Assembly (NCBI GenBank): GCA_030017395.1
Contig: JASEIZ010000015.1
Span: forward strand, 1 to 19,853
Direction: 5' to 3'
DNA: 19,853 bases
From: Desulfobacterales bacterium
GTDB lineage: Bacteria > Desulfobacterota > Desulfobacteria > Desulfobacterales > ETH-SRB1
The first letter of the stretch is position 1. Each line of letters begins with the position of its first letter. Shown piece by piece: positions 8,001-14,067 of this stretch. Below the pieces are notes generated by a model. That model was not told the origin of the DNA and did no database searches. It saw only the letters and a list, made by a program, of their open reading frames with translations. Made by a program: the position numbers and the translations under genes.

Positions 8001-8425
8001 GCGGAGTTTCCGGCATACCATTCTTTTATCCTGGAGCGACCTCTATTTCAGGACTTTTTCTTGCCGATCCTCCTGGCATTAATATTTCTAAAAGACAAAA
8101 AGGGGCCGCCGCCGCAGTTCAGGCGGCAGCTATTATGCCGCGCGGACCGAGGCAGAGTAAAGGGTTTACCGTAGTAGTTGATGAAAGGTTGTGCCGTGGT
8201 TGCGGACGCTGCAATAGGGTTTGTCCTTATAACGCCGTTAGCTTATACAGAAACAATGTTGATGGATGGTATGCATCGGTGGATGAAGTGCTGTGCAAGG
8301 GGTGCGGAAACTGTATCTCGGTATGTCCGACAAATGCCGCCGACAGTCCATACAGAAACCAGGCTTATCTTGAATGGACACTGAAAGAGTTGTTAGAAAG
8401 CCCTGTATTAATGACGAACTCGTAA
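5033..8425 (+). CDS. 1130-aa HdrA-like/NfnB(GltD)-like fusion iron-sulfur flavoprotein
   Basis: A multidomain cytoplasmic redox protein. Residues 11-23 form a Rossmann start (VIVIGATPAGIAA), followed by a cluster motif CVLCGRCIDICP at 111-122. Residues 154-205 carry the six-Cys DPYD/GltD Fe-S domain (C154, C158, C193, C197, C201, C205). An FAD fold follows with GSGPAG at 254-259, an NAD(P) fold with GDGNAA at 384-389, and the closing AGDAVSG at 527-533; this part matches NfnB/GltD. A six-Cys knot lies at 619-635. Residues 729-840 resemble the HdrA N-terminal domain (VCKCND, LASCICCP). At 883 a Rossmann strand is degenerate: GESEPA instead of GxGxxG. Two [4Fe-4S] motifs close the chain (1054-1064, 1088-1098). 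AGGAG at 5021-5025 is the ribosome binding site. I infer that it passes NAD(P)H electrons between ferredoxin and the Hdr modules downstream; the biochemical reaction is not proven. Confidence 0.82.
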   Translation: MKRAKDRLRRVIVIGATPAGIAATNKLGELGIPVALVDSDCDLDLKLSRDEYKLKTGIPLNHAHRPGLIRILRNPGIRTVLPVEITYIKHSPQGFRLRMNRLQTFVDQDRCVLCGRCIDICPVSAPGGEKAISFNSRHSLPGSAVIDKRQQPLCRENCPLGVNVQGYVALAKAGRFSDALNLIREDNILPGICGRICTHPCEKACRRGDIDDPIAIKDIKRFLADYELLHKEKIKHGLETFIKQKRPESIAIIGSGPAGLSAAADLAKHGYQVTIFEKEKMAGGLLRYGIGPHRLPRDILDIEIAYIEKLGVKFITSALIDLDSDIDSLKKDFDAVIIATGTWSDRMLGIPGETLEGVEGCISFLKKVYSNEINELKKNVAVIGDGNAAFDLARTLIRIGAKVTILSWFPRNLIPADTEEIKAAEEEGVVIKDSLQVTAFIEKNNKLNKLRCVPTKPGEPDKQGIPWPVMIPESKPFELEFERAFVATGQVGAFKGSKSKGGCNITGHGYINVDESFSTNISSVYAAGDAVSGPSSVVQAMATGRKAALAVHRNISGKQHEINSVSRPSNKDFPEIPKDIPVLSRPEMLHRQADACRDNFLEVVLGYSESQVVFEAGRCLQCGVCSQCLQCVDACGSINAVKHGCLPEDIIENSGVIIIADPSMATGIKGEDVIRAYGPKNATPDIYAMILRGYAAAAQAMILLGGSSQQLKGHGFSFYPPDPGLSSDMRIGIFVCKCNDSLGWLEGMSEYINELRSRKDVVHAEAMSSACMPEGSSELIRTIRKKGITRIVLASCICCPLNFVCSACTDQRSRLKYALFTGTGISRSMVEACNLRGEVLRLVANNPSLALSRFRGLIDRSIERSRRLKPLPVLVRNYNFTTAVIGESEPAVSSAFALAESGLEVFLFGTSKKPLSEKLSHPNIHSFEGSSAKWFSGTLGDFQVFIDMGDFQQTVRVGSVILGERSRKKIQHIHQKGLPSRIVASSLQKSGVSGIPFFYPGATSISGLFLADPPGINISKRQKGAAAAVQAAAIMPRGPRQSKGFTVVVDERLCRGCGRCNRVCPYNAVSLYRNNVDGWYASVDEVLCKGCGNCISVCPTNAADSPYRNQAYLEWTLKELLESPVLMTNS

Positions 8426-8464
8426 CACTTAACAGTAACTACTCAAGGGTTTAGTGGTTAACTC

Positions 8465-8492
8465 TGAACCTTGAACCCTGAACCTTGAACAA
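8465..8492 (+). repeat. Heptanucleotide array between the fusion gene and the HdrB-type gene
   Basis: Four 7-base units read TGAACCT, TGAACCC, TGAACCT, TGAACAA, ending 11 bases before the next ATG at 8504. The next gene lacks a usual Shine-Dalgarno sequence, so this array sits where translation signals would be expected. The rest of the 78-base gap (8426-8464) shows nothing I recognise. Confidence 0.7.
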
Positions 8493-8503
8493 TTACTTAA
8501 ATT

Positions 8504-10087
8504 ATGAATAATTACAATATCATCTTAATGCTGTGTAACTGGGGGCCTCATACCGCATTTCAGATTCTTCAGGACAAAGGAGCTGAAATACCTCCGGAGG
8601 TTAAAATGATCCGCATTCCCTGCACAGGAAGAATCAGCAAATCTCTTCTATTTAAGGCGTTTGAGATGGGAGCGGATGGAGTTGCTCTTATAGGATGTGA
8701 GCCCGGCGCCTGCCGTTATGGAAGCGGCACCGCCGCCGCAAGGGAAAACACACAAGATATGCGGGAGATTCTCGGTCTTCTGGGATTAGGGAAAGAACGC
8801 CTGCGCCTTGCCACATTCCTGCCGGACGATTCAGAACTGTTGCTGCAATTTCTTAAGAATTTTTGCAGGGATATTCAATCTCTTGGCAAAAGCCCTTTGG
8901 CGCTGGGAAAAGCAACAAAACCAGAAGCTGCGAGCAAAGAACTTTTATCTGATATAATTTCTTCTCATGATGTCTATGCATGTCAGGACTGCGGCAAATG
9001 TTCATCAACATGTCCGCTGGCGCTTAGCGGAAAGGATTTTTCACCTCGGGCTCTGGCCAGTTCAATCATAGCCGGCGATCTGGATTCTTCTTATGTCAAC
9101 GAGGATGTATGGGCATGCCTGACCTGCGGCCTTTGTTATGACAGGTGTCCATCCGGCATTAACTTCCCGGAGTTTATCAGGGATGCTCGCCGATTTTTCA
9201 AAAAAGCCGGTGTTGATGGCCGTGAGGCTCACGGAGGTTTTTTCCAGTCTTTAATGCGGGCAATGAGCTCTCCGAAGATTAAAACAGAGCGCTGGACATG
9301 GCTTCCGGACAACATCAAGCTTGATCATGAGAGTAAAGTTCTGTTTTTTGGCGGTTGCGCTCCGTTTTTTGATGTATTTTTCAGACACCATCTGAGCGTT
9401 CAGACTTCTGATATTATAGTTGACAGCCTTCGTTTGTTGAATTTTTTTGATATTAAGCCGGCCCTGCTCAAAGATGAGCGATGTTGCGGCCACGATCTTC
9501 TATGGTCTGGAGACCAGGAGAACTTTTTAAGGCTTGCCAAATTCAATGTTGATTTAATACATTCTCTTGGCATTAAAGAGGTTGTTACCTCCTGCCCGGA
9601 GTGTTACCGAACATTGAAACACGACTATACGAACTATGGCCTAGAATTAAAATTCAAGGTAACACACATTTATGATTTTCTTGAGAAAGAAATTGACAAG
9701 GGCGCGGTGAGTTTCAAAAAAATTGATAAAAAGTTGACTTTTCAGGACCCGTGCCGTTTGAGCAGGCTTGAGCAAAAAGCAGATCTCCCGAGAATGTTGA
9801 TAAAGCGTCTTAAAGGCGACCGTTTCCAGGAAATGCCAGACAGCAAAGCAGCCGCTATCTGCTGTGGCAACAGCGCATGGACAGGATGCGATTCATTCAG
9901 CAAAGCGCTTCAGGTAAAACGCCTGAGACAGGCTCATGGTACGGGAAGCGATCTTCTTGTCACGGCCTGCCCTAAATGCCAAATCCATCTCAAATGCGCA
10001 ATGGAGGATCCTTTTCTTGGAGATGAATTAAGCATGGAAATGATGGACTTAACGAGCCTCATAGCAAAGACTATTTGCTGGGAATAA
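8504..10087 (+). CDS. MvhD-HdrC-HdrB fusion (heterodisulfide-reductase-type catalytic protein)
   Basis: This 527-residue protein joins three Hdr modules. Residues 1-110 are an MvhD-like adaptor (LCNWGPH at 10-16, C40TGR, GCEPGACRYG at 64-73), but the second Cys of the usual CNWC motif is Gly. Residues 160-216 are HdrC-like, with C160/163/166/170 and C205/208/211/215. Residues 280-500 are HdrB/HdrD-like with two CCG domains: C285, C327-C328, C364-x2-C367, then C417, C453-C454, C489-x2-C492. Each CCG domain could hold a noncubane [4Fe-4S] cluster of the type that cleaves disulfides in methanogen HdrB. In bacteria lacking CoM-CoB disulfide the true substrate is unknown. The start ATG at 8504 has no clear ribosome binding site. 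The 28-base gap to hdrA supports one complex. Confidence 0.87.
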   Translation: MNNYNIILMLCNWGPHTAFQILQDKGAEIPPEVKMIRIPCTGRISKSLLFKAFEMGADGVALIGCEPGACRYGSGTAAARENTQDMREILGLLGLGKERLRLATFLPDDSELLLQFLKNFCRDIQSLGKSPLALGKATKPEAASKELLSDIISSHDVYACQDCGKCSSTCPLALSGKDFSPRALASSIIAGDLDSSYVNEDVWACLTCGLCYDRCPSGINFPEFIRDARRFFKKAGVDGREAHGGFFQSLMRAMSSPKIKTERWTWLPDNIKLDHESKVLFFGGCAPFFDVFFRHHLSVQTSDIIVDSLRLLNFFDIKPALLKDERCCGHDLLWSGDQENFLRLAKFNVDLIHSLGIKEVVTSCPECYRTLKHDYTNYGLELKFKVTHIYDFLEKEIDKGAVSFKKIDKKLTFQDPCRLSRLEQKADLPRMLIKRLKGDRFQEMPDSKAAAICCGNSAWTGCDSFSKALQVKRLRQAHGTGSDLLVTACPKCQIHLKCAMEDPFLGDELSMEMMDLTSLIAKTICWE

Positions 10088-10115
10088 AAGAGGATTAGTG
10101 GATTAAGGTATAGCA

Positions 10116-12569
10116 ATGGAAGAAAATGTTGCAGAAAATATTTCAATGAGTCCGGGCCAAGTCGTGCGTATAGGTGTTTATGTCTGCCACTGTGGTCTGA
10201 ATATTTCCAGAACCATAAACTGTGAGTATGTGGCTGAAACAGCATCAGCTCTTGATGGGGTTGTTGTTTCAAAAGACATAGCTTATGCCTGTTCCGAACC
10301 AGGGCAGCAGGAAATTAAAGAGGACATCCTTGAACACGGATTAGACCGTATTGTTGTAGCTTCCTGTTCACCAAGGCTTCACGAACCCACCTTCCGCCAG
10401 ATGATACAGTCTGTCGGTCTTAACCCTTTTCTTCTTGAAATGGCCAATCTGCGTGAACAGTGTAGCTGGGTTCACATGAATGAGCCTGATGCCGCGACAC
10501 AAAAGGCTGTAACCCAGGTAAAGATGGCTGTCTCGCGGGCGCGGATGCTTTGGTCTCTTGCCGGCGAAAGGGTGCCGCTGACGAAACGCACTCTTGTAAT
10601 CGGTGGTGGAATCGCCGGAATCCAGGCGTCCCTCGATCTCGCAGATAATGGTTATGAGGTAATCCTTGTCGAAAAGAAGCCGTCAATCGGCGGGACAATG
10701 GCCCAGCTTGACAAGACCTTTCCAACAATGGACTGTTCCATCTGAATCCTTGGGCCAAAGATGACGGATGTCGGTCGACATCCTAAAATAAAACTTCACA
10801 CCATGAGCGAAGTAATAGCTGTTGAAGGATATGTTGGAAACTTTAATGTAAGTATCTTAAAACGGGCCCGTTATGTGGATGAGAAAGATTGCACTGCCTG
10901 TGGAGATTGCGCCAAAGCATGTCCGGTAGTTCGTCCCGACGAGTTTAATGTTGGTCTTTCAACACGCAAAGCTATCTTTACCCCTTTCCCACAGTCGGTT
11001 CCCTCCGCATATGTTGTTAATATTAATGAATGTCTTGGGCATAACCCTTCTGTTTGTGCAAAATGTATGGATGCCTGCGAAAAAGGCTGCATCAATTTTC
11101 ACATGTCTGATGAAGAAATTAAGGAAAGGGTTGGATCAATAGTTGTGGCTACCGGCTTGGAGCCATATGATCCAACAGAACTTGACGAATACGGATATAC
11201 ACGGTTTGAAAATGTATTAACCAGCCTTGAGTTTGAACGTCTTATAAATGCCGGAGGCCCGACCAAAGGGGAGCTGATCCGTTCAACAGACAGAAGACGT
11301 CCCAAATCCATCGGTTTTATACAGTGTGTTGGATCACGTTCAGTCAGAAAAGGGGGCAATTACTGTTCAAATGTCTGCTGTATGAATACAATTAAGAGTA
11401 CGCTTGTACTCAAGGAGCATTATCCGGATGTTAATATAAAGGTTTTTTATATTGATATTAGAGCGTTCGGAAAAGGATTCGAAGATCTTTACATGCGGAG
11501 TCGTCGATCAGGCGTCAATTATTTAAGAGGTTTGCCCGGAACCGTTGAGGAGCTTCCCGATAGAAGCCTGCGGGTTGCTGTTGAAAATACCGCATCGGGC
11601 GTGCTGGAATTTCATGATCTGGATATGCTTGTACTGGCAATTGGGATCAAGCCTGCAAAAAGCGCTCAAAAGATTCGAGAGATGTTAGGTCTTCAGTTGA
11701 CGCCGGACGGGTTTTTCCTGGAAGCTCATCCAAAATTGCAGCCGGTAGATGCAGCTACCCGGGGGGTTTTTTATGCCGGATGCGCCGAAGGGCCCAAAGA
11801 TATCAAGGAAAGCGTTACTCAGGCATCTGCAGCTGCGGCGCGCTCCATACGCTTGATGCATAAAGGAGAAATTATAACCGAACCGATTACATCTGTGGTG
11901 ATTCCAGGGCAGTGCAAATCGTGTGGAATATGTGCCGAGGTATGTCCTTACAATGCAATTACAGTCGATGTTAAGAAAAAAATGCCGGCTCTGATTAATT
12001 CAGCGGCATGCGCCGGATGCGGCACCTGTGCTGCAGAGTGTACTTTTGACGCCATCATAATGAACCATTTTACTGATGACCAGATTATATGTCAGATCGA
12101 CACCCTGCTCGAAGACAAAGCTCAAGAAAAGGTGCTGGTCTTTGCCTGTAACTGGTGTTCTTATGCCGGAGCAGACTATGCCGGGGTCTCGCGTCTTCAG
12201 TATCCTGCCAGCGTAAATATAATACGCACCATGTGTTCAGGTCGCGTGGACAAAAAGTTCATCTGGCATGCCTTCCTTAAGGGAGCGCCGGTTGTGCTTG
12301 TAAGCGGCTGCCATATAGGTGATTGTCACTATATTGATGCGAATCATTGGACCCAAAAAAGGGTTCAAAAGCTGCAAAAGAGAATGGAAAAGCTGGGCAT
12401 TAAACCAGACCGGCTTCAGCTTGAATGGATCAGCGCTGCAGAAGGTGTTCGATTTGCCGGTGTAATGAATAAAATGGAAAAGATCAGGCAAGAGGTTTCA
12501 AGTCAGGAAATTGCAGATACAATAAAGCTTTTGAACCGCAGAAAAAAACAGGCTCTTTCAAGTGATTGA
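10116..12569 (+). CDS. hdrA: HdrA-MvhD fusion selenoprotein (selenocysteine at in-frame TGA 10743-10745)
   Basis: Conceptually 817 residues, read through an in-frame TGA as selenocysteine 210. Before it: the HdrA N-terminal domain (VYVCHCGLNI at 21-30, NLREQCSWVH at 111-120) and the FAD motif VIGGGIAGIQ at 161-170, ending KTFPTMDCSI. After it, in the same frame: ILGPKM and DVGRHP. Cys-containing HdrA proteins have CSxC-ILxPKM there, so the TGA replaces a conserved cluster-linked Cys. Further on are C259/262/265/269, C404, the C417/C421-C422 group, two ferredoxin motifs (C600-C610, C632-C642), and a C-terminal MvhD domain with C678NWC681SY, C707 and C732/C737. HdrA is the flavin bifurcation centre; MvhD passes electrons in. 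AAGG at 10105-10108 precedes the ATG. Two separate genes (10116-10745 and 10761-12569) would be the naive reading, but neither half is a complete HdrA. Confidence 0.93.
10743..10783 (+). promoter_or_regulatory. UGA selenocysteine codon with bacterial SECIS hairpin
   Basis: The TGA at 10743-10745 is followed by GGATGTC (10766-10772), loop GGTC (10773-10776) and GACATCC (10777-10783), a perfect 7-bp stem. The loop begins 27 bases after the UGA, inside the range accepted for bacterial SECIS elements, and GGUC is also found in the apical loop of E. coli fdhF. SelB with Sec-tRNA would bind this hairpin. The hairpin is coding sequence for the conserved DVGRHP, so part of the palindrome is constrained by protein. 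Confidence 0.82.
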
Positions 12570-12580
12570 TTTTCCAAGAA

Positions 12581-12665
12581 GTCATTGCGAAAAGTGAAAA
12601 ACGAACGACGAAGCAATCCCCTTGTTTTTAGGAGATTGCTTCGGTCATGCTTCCCTCGCAATGAC
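12581..12665. repeat. Imperfect palindromic intergenic repeat (GTCATTGCGA type)
   Basis: Outer arms GTCATTGCGA (12581-12590) and TCGCAATGAC (12656-12665) are perfect complements. Inner arms GAAGCAATC (12610-12618) and GATTGCTTC (12634-12642) form a second stem around a T-rich loop. I recognise this as a small, dispersed non-coding palindrome seen between genes in many deltaproteobacterial genomes, probably a MITE-like element. It lies between convergent hdrA and the ferredoxin gene, so its hairpin may also end transcription in both directions. Confidence 0.75.
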
Positions 12666-12702
12666 AAAAGTGTAATTTGGAGGGTTTTTGTTTACGGACT
12701 AA

Positions 12703-12888
12703 TTAATCTTCTGTAACTGTGATGGCGCCTGATTCACAGACTTCAACGCAGCTTTCACACCCTTCGCAATCTTCAGCATTTACAGGAACAGATTTTCCAT
12801 CCTGCATTTCAAAGACTTCCATAGGGCAAATATCTACGCATTCTTCACAACCTTCACATTTGTCCGCGTCAACAGTAGGGGTGGGCAT
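12703..12888 (-). CDS. 2[4Fe-4S] ferredoxin
   Basis: A 61-residue, very acidic bacterial-type ferredoxin, an electron carrier in the cytoplasm. Two cluster motifs are complete for cysteines: CEGCEECVDICP and CEGCESCVEVCE; the Pro after the last Cys of the second motif is replaced by Glu. On the minus strand AAAGGAGAG lies just before two in-frame ATGs (12894 and 12888). The second one, giving MPTPTVDADKCEG, has the normal spacing of 8 bases and is preferred; starting at 12894 would leave only 2 bases. It is convergent with the kor-hdr operon and could be the carrier that KorDABC reduces and the Hdr proteins re-oxidise, but this is inferred from location only. Confidence 0.9.
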   Translation of the reverse strand: MPTPTVDADKCEGCEECVDICPMEVFEMQDGKSVPVNAEDCEGCESCVEVCESGAITVTED

Positions 12889-12962
12889 ATTCATCTCTCC
12901 TTTCTTAAAAAATTTTTTTACTTTGCTTCAAACATATAGTAATCAAAATACCAATTGTTTCC

Positions 12963-12994
12963 AACTTTAAAGAGGCCTAACTTTAAAGAGGCCT
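12963..12994. repeat. Tandem duplication of 16 bases in the ferredoxin leader
   Basis: AACTTTAAAGAGGCCT occurs twice head to tail, at 12963-12978 and 12979-12994, between the putative promoter and the ferredoxin start. It could be a slippage duplication or an operator. Confidence 0.7.
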
Positions 12995-13005
12995 TTAGAA
13001 AAAGT

Positions 13006-13034
13006 TCCATATATTAATTGATAGTTCGAGTCAA
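13006..13034 (-). promoter_or_regulatory. Possible promoter of the ferredoxin gene
   Basis: On the minus strand TTGACT (13034-13029) is separated by 17 bases from TATGGA (13011-13006). The -35 is good and the -10 only fair. It would give a leader of roughly 110 bases that includes the 16-base tandem duplication. Confidence 0.35.
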
Positions 13035-13071
13035 GTCTTCTAATATTTTTTTTGCTGTAAACGCGAAATCT

Positions 13072-14067
13072 TTAAAATGGTCGAACAAGTCCAAGCAGGG
13101 TATTTTGGAATTGAGACTCTTTTTTTAATGCAGAATGGTTATATCCAAAGCAACCGGCAAAAAATTCATGCGGCGTTTGGCCGGGCACAATAGCAAGGGT
13201 TAGAGAAACCTTTGTATCACTATTTTTAGCAAAACACGGCACAGCGATTTTGTCGGTCGATGTTAGCCAGGGATTTCTTGCTATAATTTCAAGCTGTTTC
13301 ATGAAGTTGTCACGCCATTTATCTGGCTTCCCAACACTGTTTTTTTGTAAAGGTATTGAGTCAAAGCCGAATATAATCTCAGACCGAGACGCCTTGTCAA
13401 TTAAATACTCAAATGCCGAGGAGCTATTTGTAATAAATAAGCCTGATTCCTGCGGATCATGTTGCATAAGAAGAACCCATGCCTTTATCCTCTCGGCTGT
13501 CATGTATGCGCCAGGATCGTAAGATTCGGGCAGACTGTTTTCAGCATTTTTAACAAATGAATCTTCAAATTCTCCCTTAATATTTTCAATAATATCTTGC
13601 TGCATCTTATCAACCATAAAAAGCTTTTGATTGATTTCCCAATTTTGATCGTCAAATTCCTGGGCAATGGATAAAAATATCCTTGCGTTAAAAAGAGGGT
13701 CAGGCTTTATTTCAGGTTGCTTTTGCTGCAGTTTTTTTCTTATATCCGCTTTGATTTGCGCTGTAAAAGTATCATTAAAAAAGGGTATCTTGTCTGCGTG
13801 CGTCTTGAAAAATGAGGTCATGCCTCGTTTATCACCCAGATGGAGATTTAACCATGATTGATACTCTTTTAAAATCGCATCAAGTTTGTTTTCATCGTTT
13901 TTTGCCGGTATTCGTATATCAATAACCTCTGTTTTTGCCAATTCCTGCATAGTTTCAGGAAGATTTTTACTTGAGGGACAATATACAGCAGGCTGCCCAA
14001 AAATTGCCGAAATCATTTCAGCAGATAAATCAAAAATACAGGTAAATGGGAAATATATGGGTTTCAT
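13072..14067 (-). CDS. Unrecognised 331-aa protein, translationally coupled to cysK-cysS
   Basis: I do not recognise this family. The product is soluble and rich in charged residues, with no signal peptide, no membrane segment and no obvious nucleotide-binding or metal motif. It begins MKPIYFPFTCIFDLSAEMIS, has an amphipathic alpha-helical middle (about residues 75-190), and a C-terminal third with WLTSTDKIAVPCFAK and LTLAIVPGQTPHEFF strands. Only scattered Cys residues are present (about four), so an iron-sulfur role is unlikely. Its ATG overlaps the stop of the cysK-cysS fusion (ATGA, 14064-14067), so the two proteins are probably made together. A conserved protein of unknown function in the same bacterial order would fit. 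No function is proposed. Confidence 0.75.
   Translation of the reverse strand: MKPIYFPFTCIFDLSAEMISAIFGQPAVYCPSSKNLPETMQELAKTEVIDIRIPAKNDENKLDAILKEYQSWLNLHLGDKRGMTSFFKTHADKIPFFNDTFTAQIKADIRKKLQQKQPEIKPDPLFNARIFLSIAQEFDDQNWEINQKLFMVDKMQQDIIENIKGEFEDSFVKNAENSLPESYDPGAYMTAERIKAWVLLMQHDPQESGLFITNSSSAFEYLIDKASRSEIIFGFDSIPLQKNSVGKPDKWRDNFMKQLEIIARNPWLTSTDKIAVPCFAKNSDTKVSLTLAIVPGQTPHEFFAGCFGYNHSALKKESQFQNTLLGLVRPF

Noticed and set aside
10743..10745. TGA as a true stop or nonsense mutation making two hdrA half genes
   Set aside because: Both halves are in the same frame with no decay, the TGA replaces a conserved Cys, and a perfect GGUC-loop hairpin follows at SECIS distance.
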